A program made the position numbers and the translations under genes. The notes under the pieces are model-generated. The model worked only from the letters and a program-made list of their open reading frames with translations. It did not search any database and was not told the DNA's origin. From Streptomyces sp. NBC_00539 (GTDB taxonomy: Bacteria; Actinomycetota; Actinomycetes; Streptomycetales; Streptomycetaceae), in assembly GCF_036346105.1 (NCBI RefSeq), contig NZ_CP107811.1:6157501-6221500 (forward strand): a stretch of DNA of 64,000 nt, read 5' to 3'. Numbering within the stretch: the stretch's first letter is position 1; each line of letters opens with the position of its first letter. Positions 25,515 through 33,695 of this stretch are shown in pieces.

Positions 25515-26465
25515 ATGAGGGCTGACCGGCTGGTGGCGACCCTGTTGTTCCTCCAGGAGCGCGGCCGCGTCACCGTCTGCGAGGTCGCCGCCGAACTGGA
25601 GGTGTCCGAGCGCACCGCCCGCCGCGACCTGGAGGCGCTGGCCGCGTCCGGGATCCCCGTGTACTCCCAGCGCGGCCGGGGCGGCGGCTGGTCCCTGGTC
25701 GGCGGCGCGCGCACCAACCTCACCGGACTGACCGCCGCCGAGATCCGGGCGCTGTTCCTGCTCACCGGGCCGCTCGCCGCGACGCCCGAACTGCGCACCA
25801 CCCTGCGCAAGTTGGTACGTGCGCTGCCGCCGGCGCTGCGCTCCGGAGCCGAGGCCGCCGCCCGCGCGGGAATCACCGATGCCACGGACTGGTCCCGCAA
25901 CGCCGCCACGTCGCAGTCGGGCCACCGCTCGCTGCTCCAGAGCGCGGTGGTGGAGGGGGAGCGGGTCCTGCTGGGGTACGCGGGGGTCGGGAAGCCCCCG
26001 GGTGTGCGGGTGGTGGACCCCCTCGGGCTCGTCGCCAAGGCGGGGGCCGACTACCTCGTCGCCGGTACGGAGTCGGGCCTGCGGACGTTCCGGCTCAGCC
26101 GCGTCACCTCGGTGGAACCGACCGGCGAACCGGTGGTCCGGCCCCCGGACTTCGACCTCGCCTCGGTGTGGCGGGAGCGGGCCGAGGTGATCGAGGGCAG
26201 CATGTTCGCGGTCACGGCCCGGGCCCGCGTCGCCCCCGAGGCGCTGGCCCGCCTCCAACGGGTGCTCCGAGGCCGGGTCACTGTCGGCGAGCCGCTGGAC
26301 GACGGCTGGACGGAGGTCCGCATCGACGGTCCGGCCCACCGCGCACTGGCCGCCCAGCTCGCGGGCTTCGGCGCCCTGGTCGAAGTCCTGGACCCCCCGG
26401 AGCTCCGCCGCACGCTGGCCCGCATCGGCGCCGAACTCACGGCACTCTACGACCCCGACGCCTGA
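25515..26465 (+). CDS. WYL-domain transcriptional regulator (YafY/DeoR-type HTH)
   Basis: 316 aa. Residues 1-60 are a winged helix: MRADRLVATLLFLQERGRVT, VCEVAAELEVSERTARRDLE, then the wing YSQRGRGGGWSLVGG. The middle is a WYL domain (LLQSAVVEGERVLLGYAG, VVDPLGLVAKAGADYLVAGT, LRTFRLSRVTSVEPTGEPV), and a C-terminal WCX extension follows to GAELTALYD. WYL regulators often sense nucleic acid or small ligands. GGAGGAAG at 25492-25499 is the ribosome site. Its 3' end overlaps the convergent DNA glycosylase gene by 19 bases. Confidence 0.92.
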   Translation: MRADRLVATLLFLQERGRVTVCEVAAELEVSERTARRDLEALAASGIPVYSQRGRGGGWSLVGGARTNLTGLTAAEIRALFLLTGPLAATPELRTTLRKLVRALPPALRSGAEAAARAGITDATDWSRNAATSQSGHRSLLQSAVVEGERVLLGYAGVGKPPGVRVVDPLGLVAKAGADYLVAGTESGLRTFRLSRVTSVEPTGEPVVRPPDFDLASVWRERAEVIEGSMFAVTARARVAPEALARLQRVLRGRVTVGEPLDDGWTEVRIDGPAHRALAAQLAGFGALVEVLDPPELRRTLARIGAELTALYDPDA

Positions 26466-27106
26466 CCGGCGGGTCCCTCGTCGCCGGGTGCCGCCTTCCT
26501 CGCCGCACTCGCCTTGAAGCACCAGACGGCGTGCTCGAGTCCGCCGGGGGCGTGCCCGAGAAGAGCGGCGGCCTCCTCGTACACGGCCTGGAGCTGCCGG
26601 TAACCGAGGTCGGGGACACCGGCGTCCGCGGCGAAGGCCCTCAGGTGCACGTCCACCACGACCTGGGACCGGCCGACGAGGTTGCCGATGTAGTCCACCG
26701 TCTTCGGCCCCACGCCCTTCACCGTGCGCAGGGCCGCACGGTTGGCCCGGTGGCCGAGCCAGGCGTGCAGATCGTCGCGGGTGTCGACTCCGGCGGCAGC
26801 CGGCAGAGCGGTGATGCCGTGGGCCGTGGCGACCCTGCCGGGGCTTCGGAAATCCATGGCGACCGCGAGGTCTTCGGTGGCGAGCCGTGCACGGAAGCCG
26901 CGGACCGTGGCGGCGTCGGGCCAGGCCGCCTCCAGCCGGCGAAGCCGCGGCAACAGGGTCGACCGGTACGGGCGGCGGGCGTGGAACCCGGCGTCGCAGA
27001 TCACGGCGCCCATGTGGGTCCACCCGCGGGCCGGGCGGAACGGCCCGTCGCCGAGGGTGGTTCGTATGTGGAGGGCGAGCCGCTGGCCGGGGCCGGGTCT
27101 GGTCAT
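26447..27106 (-). CDS. helix-hairpin-helix DNA glycosylase-like protein (endonuclease III fold, no FeS cluster)
   Basis: 219 aa. The core TVKGVGPKTVDYIGNLVGR is a helix-hairpin-helix motif aligned with endonuclease III LPGVGRKT, retaining the Lys used for beta-elimination; VVVDVHLRAFAADAG supplies the conserved catalytic Asp (VDxH). The first part (RRPYRSTLLPRLRRLEAAWP, ATAHGITALPAAAG) is helical. The C-terminal Cys cluster of endonuclease III is absent (only one Cys, in WCFKASAARK). It probably removes a damaged base from DNA; specificity is unknown. The ATG at 27106 is chosen by domain position. Confidence 0.75.
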   Translation of the reverse strand: MTRPGPGQRLALHIRTTLGDGPFRPARGWTHMGAVICDAGFHARRPYRSTLLPRLRRLEAAWPDAATVRGFRARLATEDLAVAMDFRSPGRVATAHGITALPAAAGVDTRDDLHAWLGHRANRAALRTVKGVGPKTVDYIGNLVGRSQVVVDVHLRAFAADAGVPDLGYRQLQAVYEEAAALLGHAPGGLEHAVWCFKASAARKAAPGDEGPAGQASGS

Positions 27107-27331
27107 CGCCCCATGATGGTGCTCCGGCCCCACGGCCGGGGTCCGTTTCGCCAGGGATCCGGGTGTCGTGTGCGGGGCCGTCCGGGGTGGCGCGGTGACC
27201 GCGCATCGCGGGTGGGCCGGCGGTGGTCGTCGTGTGACGCCGTGACGCGTGAACGACGTCAACGGGCAGGAGTGGCTGCGCAGTTGCAGCCGGGAGGGAA
27301 CCCCGGTGGCCCGCTCGCGCGTCCGAGCGCC

Positions 27332-27688
27332 ATGAAGCGACCCCTCTTGCCGACGGCCCTCCTCGTCTGCGGGCTCCCCCTGGCCGCCTGCGCGGCGGCG
27401 CCTCGGGCGCAGCCCCAGCCCCTCATCCGCGCCGTACGCCTCGGGCATGACGGACGGACCGTCACCACCGCCGTCGCGGTAGGCGGTTGTCAGACGGGTC
27501 GGCTCACAGGCAGCGAATCGGACACCACGATCACCCTGAGACTGTGGGTGCGCACACGGGAGAAGCCCGGTCAGGCCTGCAGGGCCGGCATCAGGCTGGA
27601 GCCGGTGAGCCTCGCGCTCCGCTCACCCTTGGGCAACGGGACGGTGGTCGACGCGGCAACGGGCCGGACGCTCGGGGTCGGGGCCTGA
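27332..27688 (+). CDS. small lipoprotein of unknown function
   Basis: 118 aa. MKRPLLPTALLVCGLPLAAC has a lipobox LPLAAC, so Cys20 would be lipidated. The rest is a small beta-rich domain: IRAVRLGHDGRTVTTAVAVG, GSESDTTITLRLWVRTREKP, and a C-terminal NGTVVDAATGRTLGVGA. Two further Cys residues (GGCQTG, GQACRAG) could form a disulfide. No family recognised. It stands between convergent/divergent neighbours with no operon partner. Confidence 0.7.
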   Translation: MKRPLLPTALLVCGLPLAACAAAPRAQPQPLIRAVRLGHDGRTVTTAVAVGGCQTGRLTGSESDTTITLRLWVRTREKPGQACRAGIRLEPVSLALRSPLGNGTVVDAATGRTLGVGA

Positions 27689-27972
27689 GCCGGATCGCCA
27701 CTCGTCGGTTCTACCGCCGACGGCCGTCGCACCGTCGGCGCCCCTCACACCGGCTTCGCCCCCCACGGCCGGTCACGTGGTCGGACGGGCGGTTTTCAGG
27801 CCGCCTGTCCGCATCACGGAAGTTAGCAAGATCGACATAATCAGGCAATAAGGAGGTATCGGCGAAGCAAAAAGGCGGACCGGATTCCGCATCCGGGTGC
27901 GCGCCGTAACCGCCGAGCGGTCGCCGCTGTTGCACAGCCGGCGGGTCACCCCAACGGCGAAACGGAGTCCCC

Positions 27973-29028
27973 ATGCCCCAGCTGACCGACGACGCCGGCC
28001 AGGCCACCGGGCAGGTCGCCGGCCAGGCCACCGGGCAGGCCGCCGCGCAGGCCGGCACCTGGATGACGCCCGCCGAGTACGGAGCCTCGCGCGCCGCGCT
28101 CTGGACCGGGGCGCTCGTCCTCGTCACGGACACCGACGGCCGGGTGCTCGTCCAGACGGTCGACTACCGGCCCGACCGGCTGCTGCCCGGCGGCGCCGTC
28201 GACGCGGGCGAGGCACCGGCCGCCGCGGCCGCCCGGGAGATGCGCGAAGAGCTCGGGATCGACGGCCACTACCCGCGCGGGCTCGCCGTCGACTGGATCC
28301 CCGCCGGCGCCCCCGGGTTCCCACCGGAGATGAGCTTCCCCGGGGAGATCCTCTACGTCTTCGACGGCGGCACCTGGACCCCCGACCGGATCGGGGCCGT
28401 CCGCCTCCCGGCCCAGGAGATCACCGGCATCGACTTCGTCGAGCCCGCCGACCTGGCGGCCCTGATGGACGCCGGCGACGCCCGCCGGGCCCTGTCCGCG
28501 CTGCGCGCCCGGATCGCCGGGGCCGGTCCGGCGCTGCTGGAGGACGGCCGGCCGGTCACCCCCACCGCCCTCGACCGGCTCGGCGTGCTGCGGACCCGCA
28601 GGACGCCCGGGCGCGGCTCCTGGCACCCCGGCCCGGTGCCGGCCGGGCTGCCCGTGCGGGACCGCTCCGGATGGCTGTTCGCCCCCGACGGCCGGGTCCT
28701 GCTGCTGATCGCCCGCGCCACGGGCGCCGCGCACCTGCCGCCCCCGAACACCGAACCCACCGCCGCGGCCGCCCCGCTCGGCTACCGGTACGCCGGCCAG
28801 GGCGCCCACGCCCGCACCGTGGCCCGCCTCACCTCGGTCTCCGCGCACCGCGACCCCGCGTACGCGAGGCTGCTGGCCACCCCGGAACAGGTGCGCGAGC
28901 TCAGCGACTGGGGTCCGGCCGGCCGTCAGGAGCTGGCGGCCGTCCACGCGGCCCGCCAGCAGCTCTCGCTCCCCGCGCCGCCCCGGATCCCGCCGACCGA
29001 ACTGCCCCGCGAGGGCGCCCGCTGGTGA
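27973..29028 (+). CDS. NUDIX hydrolase with C-terminal extension
   Basis: 351 aa. The Nudix box is complete: Gly74, Glu80, Arg88-Glu89, Glu92-Glu93, Gly95, inside LPGGAVDAGEAPAAAAAREM-REELG. An N-terminal AGQATGQ repeat (residues 8-27) is low-complexity. From about residue 185, a second domain (LRTRRTPGRGSWHPGPVPA, VRDRSGWLFAPDGRVLLLIA) resembles another degenerate Nudix-like strand pair without the catalytic box. It would hydrolyse a nucleoside diphosphate-linked compound. GGAG lies before the ATG, and an AT-rich patch with a CATAAT -10-like sequence at 27836-27841 lies further upstream. Confidence 0.88.
   Translation: MPQLTDDAGQATGQVAGQATGQAAAQAGTWMTPAEYGASRAALWTGALVLVTDTDGRVLVQTVDYRPDRLLPGGAVDAGEAPAAAAAREMREELGIDGHYPRGLAVDWIPAGAPGFPPEMSFPGEILYVFDGGTWTPDRIGAVRLPAQEITGIDFVEPADLAALMDAGDARRALSALRARIAGAGPALLEDGRPVTPTALDRLGVLRTRRTPGRGSWHPGPVPAGLPVRDRSGWLFAPDGRVLLLIARATGAAHLPPPNTEPTAAAAPLGYRYAGQGAHARTVARLTSVSAHRDPAYARLLATPEQVRELSDWGPAGRQELAAVHAARQQLSLPAPPRIPPTELPREGARW
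27993..28039 (+). repeat. 24-bp in-frame tandem repeat inside the NUDIX gene
   Basis: A 23-base block starting at 27993 recurs exactly at 28017 (period 24), so each copy encodes the octapeptide AGQATGQ-V/A. It can expand or shrink without changing the frame. Confidence 0.85.
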
Positions 29029-29093
29029 CGGCCCCGGTGTCGTCCCCGCCGCAATCCCGGCCCCGCGGTCCGTGGTCCCGCAGCATGGAGGCC

Positions 29094-29624
29094 ATGAGCG
29101 ACAGCGCGATCACGTACACCCTCTACATCCAGGCCGACCCCGACCGCGTCTGGCAGGCGCTGACCGAGCCGGCCCTCACCCGCCGCTACTGGGGCCTGAG
29201 CTTCGAGACCGACTGGGCGGTGGGCTCGCGGATGGACTGGATCGAACGCGGCGCCCGCACCAGTGACCCCGCCCAGGTGGTGCTCGACTGCGTCCCGAAC
29301 CGCAGGCTGTCCTACACCTGGCACACCTTCACGCCGCAATGGGCCGCATCCGTGGGCATCGGCGAGGAGCTGCGGGCCGAGCTGGCGCGCGAAAGGCGCA
29401 CGAAGGTCACGTACGAGATCGAACCGGTCGGTGACACGCTCGCCCGACTGACCGTCATCCACGAGGGGTTCGAGCCCGGCGGCACCCTCATCGGCATGTG
29501 CGCGCGGACCTGGCCGTTCCTCGCCTCCAGTCTCAAGACGCTGCTGGAGACCGGGGCCCCGCTGCCCGGGCCCGGCCACGAGGACGAACAGGGCTACGGC
29601 GGCCACGAAGACTACGAACGCTGA
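29094..29624 (+). CDS. SRPBCC/AHSA1-type (START-fold) protein
   Basis: About 176 aa. ITYTLYIQADPDRVWQALTE, LTRRYWGLSFETDWAVGSRM, and LSYTWHTFTPQWA, then KVTYEIEPVGDTLARLTVIH-EGF, are the AHSA1-type pattern. These small hydrophobic-cavity proteins are often regulatory or stress-related. The C-terminal tail is Gly/Glu/Tyr-rich and not conserved-looking. An ATG at 29085 is three codons upstream of the chosen one; GGAG sits between them, so either could be used. Usually such genes pair with an ArsR regulator, but none is next to it. Confidence 0.82.
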   Translation: MSDSAITYTLYIQADPDRVWQALTEPALTRRYWGLSFETDWAVGSRMDWIERGARTSDPAQVVLDCVPNRRLSYTWHTFTPQWAASVGIGEELRAELARERRTKVTYEIEPVGDTLARLTVIHEGFEPGGTLIGMCARTWPFLASSLKTLLETGAPLPGPGHEDEQGYGGHEDYER

Positions 29625-29739
29625 CCCGGGCGCGGCGCCCTGCCGGAACCCGCGCCGCCTCGCCCCCGGGACTCGCCGCGTCCCCCGCCCCCGCACCCCT
29701 GGGCGGCCGGCGGCCGGAGGGGTCGTGTGGAATGGGGGC

Positions 29740-30261
29740 ATGGGGAGCAGTGAGCACGAGATACGGCGGACGCAGGGGAGCGGACCGGAGCAGCCGCCCG
29801 AGCGGTGGCGCTACGCCCGCCACCTCGCGGCGCTCGCGGCGGCCGCCGCCGGCGAAGCCGTCGCCCTCGCCGAGGCGGTCGAGGCCGAGGCGGTCGCCGT
29901 CGTCCTGCGCGACCCGGACCCGGTGATGGCCGAGAGTGCCGTCGTCACGCACCTGGACCGGCGCGCGGTCCGGCTGCCGGCCGACGGCCGTTTCCCCGGC
30001 TGGGCCCGGGCCATGGAGCCGGCGCTCCACGGGCGGCTCTTCCCTTCCCGGCGACTGCGCGAGTGGACCCTGCTGAAAGCCATCGCCGCGGGCGAGCCGT
30101 GGTCCGCGGCGGAGCTCACGGCCGCATCCGACTGGTGCCAGCGCACCGCCGCCCAGACGGTGAACTCGTACGAGGCGCTCGGCGTGCTCGCCTCGGCCGC
30201 CCGCACCCACCGGGTCCGCGACGCAGCCGCCCGGCGGCTGCGCAGACGTACCACTGCCTGA
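29740..30261 (+). CDS. hypothetical helical protein (about 173 aa)
   Basis: Mostly helical and Ala/Glu-rich: RYARHLAALAAAAAGEAVAL and a second part WARAMEPALHGRLFPSRRLR, then LLKAIAAGEPWSAAELTAAS and ASDWCQRTAAQTVNSYEALG. The C-terminal half, with a helix pair ending ARTHRVRDAAARRLRRR, looks like a winged-helix DNA-binding domain of unclear family. The ATG at 29740 follows GGGGGC. No domain can be named with confidence. Confidence 0.6.
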   Translation: MGSSEHEIRRTQGSGPEQPPERWRYARHLAALAAAAAGEAVALAEAVEAEAVAVVLRDPDPVMAESAVVTHLDRRAVRLPADGRFPGWARAMEPALHGRLFPSRRLREWTLLKAIAAGEPWSAAELTAASDWCQRTAAQTVNSYEALGVLASAARTHRVRDAAARRLRRRTTA

Positions 30262-30456
30262 GCGGGGACCGTCCGGGCAGCGGTCGAGCGAACCGGTCAT
30301 ACCAGGACAAAAGGGACGGATGGGTGCGCCGGTGGCACGGATTGCGGACGCTCTCTCACCGAAGCCTCGTCACACGTGCGTTCGGGGGCTTAAGGTCGGC
30401 TCACCTGGCCGGGTATCAGCGTTGGACCATGCCATTCCGCTGGAGGATGACTCTCC

Positions 30457-31389
30457 GTGTCGCACCTTTCACAGGCTCCCGTCACCACCCCGGAGGCCGA
30501 GCCCGCTCCCCCCACACCGCACGCCTACAGCGAGGTCAAGGGTTGGTTCTCGGCGTACGACCAGGTGCTCTTCGACTGGTTCCTGACCCGGCAGAACAGT
30601 GACGCCGCCTCCTCGGGCGATCTCCTGGAGCTCGGCGCGTTCATGGGGAAGAGCGCGATCTTCCTGGCCGGATACCTCCGGGCCGGCGAGGAGTTCACCG
30701 TCTGCGACCTCTTCGACTCGCCCCCGCCGGACGACGAGAACCTCAGCGAGGTCCGCGACTCGTACCCCACCCTCACCCGGCGCGGCTTCGAGACGAACTA
30801 CCTCGCCTTCCACGAGGCGCTCCCCACCCTCATCCAGGCCCCCACCTCCGTGGTGGCCGACCGGGTGCGCGCAAAGAGCTGCCGCTTCATCCACATCGAC
30901 GCCTCGCACCTCTACGAGCACGTCGTCCAGGACATCGAGTCCTCCCGGCTGGTGGCCGCCCCGGACGCGGTCGTCGTCTTCGACGACTACCGCTCCGCGC
31001 ACTGCCCCGGCGTGGCGGCAGCGGTGTGGGCCGCCGTCGTCGGGGACGGGCTGCGGGTCATCGCCGTCTCGGCCTCGAAGCTCTACGCCACCTGGGGAGA
31101 CCCCGCGCCCCACCAGACGGCGCTGCTGAGCTGGCTGGAGGGCCGCACCGACCTGTGGCACGGCGTCGACATCGTGGCCGGCCTGCCGCTCGTGCGGATC
31201 GGCGACGAAGGCGTCATCCCCCTCGCGCCCCCGCAGCCGCTGCACCCGGCACAGGAGGCGAAGCCCGTCGCCCCGCAGGCCCCCGCCGCCGTCCGCAAGC
31301 CCCCGGCCGCCTGGCGCAAGCTGGCCAAGGACCTGCTCCCGCCGGTGATCACCCGGGCGATCGTGGCCGCGCGGCGCCGCCGCCGCTGA
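30457..31389 (+). CDS. class I SAM-dependent methyltransferase (TylF/Methyltransf_24-like)
   Basis: 310 aa. SGDLLELGAFMGKSAIFLAG is methyltransferase motif I, EEFTVCDLFDSPPPDDENL is motif II, SCRFIHIDASHLYEHVVQDI matches the metal-binding HIDASHLY strand of TylF/24-type enzymes, and DAVVVFDDYRSAHCPGV completes it. A Lys/Arg-rich C-terminal tail (RKPPAAWRKLAKDLLPP...RRRRR) is unusual and could bind nucleic acid or membranes. Start is GTG with GGAGG ten bases before it. Substrate unknown; likely a hydroxylated small molecule or sugar. Confidence 0.88.
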   Translation: MSHLSQAPVTTPEAEPAPPTPHAYSEVKGWFSAYDQVLFDWFLTRQNSDAASSGDLLELGAFMGKSAIFLAGYLRAGEEFTVCDLFDSPPPDDENLSEVRDSYPTLTRRGFETNYLAFHEALPTLIQAPTSVVADRVRAKSCRFIHIDASHLYEHVVQDIESSRLVAAPDAVVVFDDYRSAHCPGVAAAVWAAVVGDGLRVIAVSASKLYATWGDPAPHQTALLSWLEGRTDLWHGVDIVAGLPLVRIGDEGVIPLAPPQPLHPAQEAKPVAPQAPAAVRKPPAAWRKLAKDLLPPVITRAIVAARRRRR

Positions 31390-31411
31390 GTCCGGCCGCG
31401 CCGCGCGGGTG

Positions 31412-32914
31412 TCAGTTGGCCTTGCGCACCCGCGCCGCGCGGCGGGCTTCGGCCGCCTGCCGGGCCTCGATGGTCTTACGGGACTCCTTGCCCTTGCCGG
31501 GCCTCCCCGGGCGGGTGCCGATGCCCCGGAAGCCGAGGTCCGATCCGCTCGGCCTGCCCTTGGCGTCCGTCGGCGCCGAGCCGGACAGGGGGACGCCCGA
31601 CGGCGCCTTGGCGCCGGTGATCCGGCTGAGCGCCGCCTCGCCGGAGCGGACCTGGGTGATGGTGGGGCGGATCTTCGCGTCGGCCATCAGCCGGACGATG
31701 TCGCGCCGCTGGTTCGGGGTGATGAGGGTGACGACCTTGCCGGACTCACCGGCCCGGGCCGTGCGGCCCCCGCGGTGCAGGTAGTCCTTGCTGTCGGCCG
31801 GGGGGTCCACGTTGACGACGAGGTCGAGGTCGTCGATGTGGATGCCGCGGGCCGCGACGTTCGTCGCGACCAGTACGTTGACCAGGCCGTCCTTGAACTG
31901 CCCCAGGGTCCGGGTGCGCTGGGGCTGCGACTTCCCGCTGTGCAGGCCCTCCGCGCGCACGCCCATGGCCCGCAGGTGCTTCACGAACTGGTCGACGCCG
32001 TGCTTGGTGTCCAGGAACATCAGCACCCGGCCCTCGCGCGCGGCGATCTCCGTCGCGGCGGAGATCTTGTCCGCCGCGTGGATGTGCAGGACGTGGTGGT
32101 CCATGGTCCCCACCGAGGCGGACTGCGGGTCCACCGAGTGGGAGACCGGGTCCTTGAGGTAGCGGCGCACCAGCTGGTCCACGTTGCGGTCCAAGGTGGC
32201 GGAGAACAGCATCCGCTGACCGGCGTGGTGCACCTGGTCCAGGATCTCCGTGACCTGCGGCATGAACCCCAGGTCGCACATCTGGTCCGCCTCGTCGAGG
32301 ACCGTGATCCGTACCCGCTCCAGGTGGACGTCACGCCGCCCGACGAGGTCGCTGAGGCGCCCCGGGGTGGCCACCACGACCTCTGCGCCGGTGCGCAGCG
32401 CGCCGGACTGCCGGCCGATAGACAGGCCTCCGACGACCGTCGCCATCCGCAGGCCCAGGGCCTTCGCGTACGGGTCCAGGGCCTCGGTCACCTGCTGCGC
32501 GAGCTCCCGGGTCGGTACGAGGACCAGGGCGAGCGGCCGCTTCGGATCCGCCTGCTGCCCCGCCGTACGGGCCAGCAGGGCCAGACCGAAGGCGAGGGTC
32601 TTGCCGGAACCGGTCCGGCCGCGGCCGAGGATGTCACGGCCGGCGAGGGAGTTGGGCAGCGTGGCGGCCTGGATCGGGAACGGCTCGCGCACCCCCTGCT
32701 CCGCCATCGTCTCCACCAGCTCGACGGGCAGACCGAGCTCCGCGAACGACGCCACCGGCGCCAGTGCGGGCGTGACGGTCCTGGGCATGGCGAACTCGCC
32801 CTGCGGCCCGAGGGTCCGAGGGGCCTTGCCGGGGCCGCCCTTGGCCCCCGGCTTGCCGCCTGCCTTGGCTCCGGCCTTGACGCCGAAACGCCCGTGAGCT
32901 GACGGGTTCTTCAT
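31412..32914 (-). CDS. DEAD-box ATP-dependent RNA helicase
   Basis: 500 aa. All helicase motifs are visible: Q motif EPFPIQAATLP, Walker A GRGRTGSGKT, motif Ia PTRELAQQV, motif II VLDEADQMCD, motif III LFSATL, then VATNVAARGIHIDDLDLVVN and motif VI HRGGRTARAG. Basic tails flank the core: KAGAKAGGKPGAKGGPGKAP at the N-terminus and RKTIEARQAAEARRAARVRK at the end, typical for RNA-binding. It likely unwinds structured mRNA or helps ribosome assembly in the cold. It is divergent from the cold-shock gene at 33264 and has a 19-bp hairpin in its leader. Confidence 0.94.
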   Translation of the reverse strand: MKNPSAHGRFGVKAGAKAGGKPGAKGGPGKAPRTLGPQGEFAMPRTVTPALAPVASFAELGLPVELVETMAEQGVREPFPIQAATLPNSLAGRDILGRGRTGSGKTLAFGLALLARTAGQQADPKRPLALVLVPTRELAQQVTEALDPYAKALGLRMATVVGGLSIGRQSGALRTGAEVVVATPGRLSDLVGRRDVHLERVRITVLDEADQMCDLGFMPQVTEILDQVHHAGQRMLFSATLDRNVDQLVRRYLKDPVSHSVDPQSASVGTMDHHVLHIHAADKISAATEIAAREGRVLMFLDTKHGVDQFVKHLRAMGVRAEGLHSGKSQPQRTRTLGQFKDGLVNVLVATNVAARGIHIDDLDLVVNVDPPADSKDYLHRGGRTARAGESGKVVTLITPNQRRDIVRLMADAKIRPTITQVRSGEAALSRITGAKAPSGVPLSGSAPTDAKGRPSGSDLGFRGIGTRPGRPGKGKESRKTIEARQAAEARRAARVRKAN

Positions 32915-33263
32915 GCAGAACCTTCCGTGAGGAGAGCGAGCGCGGCGCGGCGCGCCCCTGGGACGGCAACGAGCCGGGGCCCGTACCCCTCGGTACGGGC
33001 CCCGGCTCGTCGTACACGTCCGCACCGGGCGACAGCGGCCCGCGCATCAAGTTTCCCGCCCATTTTACCAGCCGTAGCCCCGGCCTCCGGGCGCGAGCGG
33101 AGCCACCGCCACGGAGCGTGCTCACTCCTTTCGCCGACAAGCCGGGCAGAAGTTCGAACGAACCCGGTTGGCCGCGCCTGGGGTGTGGCGGGCGGGGCGG
33201 GTGGGCACTATCGAGACGGCCGCGCGTGTGGCCCGAGAGGCACGTTGAGAAGGATCAGTACCC
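32915..33263. other. 349-base divergent intergenic region (helicase / cold-shock gene)
   Basis: No gene is seen on either strand. It holds the leader hairpin described separately, an A/T-rich patch near 33050-33070, and presumably the promoters of both genes. The cold-shock leader ends with GAGAAGGAT before its ATG. Confidence 0.7.
32969..33010 (-). promoter_or_regulatory. 19-bp perfect hairpin in the leader of the DEAD-box helicase gene
   Basis: Arms at 32969-32987 and 32992-33010 are exact reverse complements with a 4-base loop. It sits about 55 bases upstream of the helicase ATG. No T-run follows in the leftward direction, so it may be a structured mRNA leader that the helicase itself resolves, or an attenuator. 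Confidence 0.65.
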
Positions 33264-33467
33264 ATGGCAACTGGCATCGTGAAGTGGTTCAACTCGGAGA
33301 AGGGGTTCGGGTTCATCCAGCAGGACGACGGTGGTCCCGACGTGTTCGTGCACTTCTCCGCGATCCAGACCACCGGCTTCAAGGAGCTGGCGGAGGGCGC
33401 GAAGGTCGAGTACGAGGTGACCCAGGGCCCCAAGGGTCCGCAGGCGGAGCGGGTGGTCACCCTCTGA
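33264..33467 (+). CDS. cold-shock protein (CspA family)
   Basis: 67 aa, full family length. RNA-binding motifs RNP1 (KGFGFIQ, residues 13-19) and RNP2 (VFVHFSAI) are intact, within [17 protein letters not shown] and [19 protein letters not shown]. It is an RNA chaperone that binds single-stranded RNA and keeps translation going in the cold. Divergent from the DEAD-box helicase, a functional neighbour. A hairpin terminator follows. Confidence 0.96.
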   Translation: MATGIVKWFNSEKGFGFIQQDDGGPDVFVHFSAIQTTGFKELAEGAKVEYEVTQGPKGPQAERVVTL

Positions 33468-33493
33468 CCCGCTTCACGAGCCGAGCTGTCCGT

Positions 33494-33524
33494 GGGCCCC
33501 GCCGCAAGTCTTCCGGCGGGGCCC
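33494..33524 (+). terminator. hairpin after the cold-shock gene
   Basis: Arms GGGCCCCGCCG (33494-33504) and CGGCGGGGCCC (33514-33524) with a 9-base loop; three more pairs can be added outside. It starts 27 bases after the stop. Confidence 0.8.
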
Positions 33525-33695
33525 GCGCCGCTCACGGGCCGCCCGCCGCGCCGGCCGCCGCACTCCAGCGGCTGGCCGGGCCGGGAGCAGCCGCCGGTGC
33601 GGGCCCGCCGGCTCGGCCGCGGCGGCCGGGAGCGAGCGGCGCCGTCGGCTTCGCGTGCGGACGGACCGGCCCTCCGGCGCGACTACGCTGACCGC

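Noticed and set aside
27849-27855. AAGGAGG as the ribosome site of a small gene
   Set aside because: No ATG, GTG or TTG lies within a usable distance downstream.
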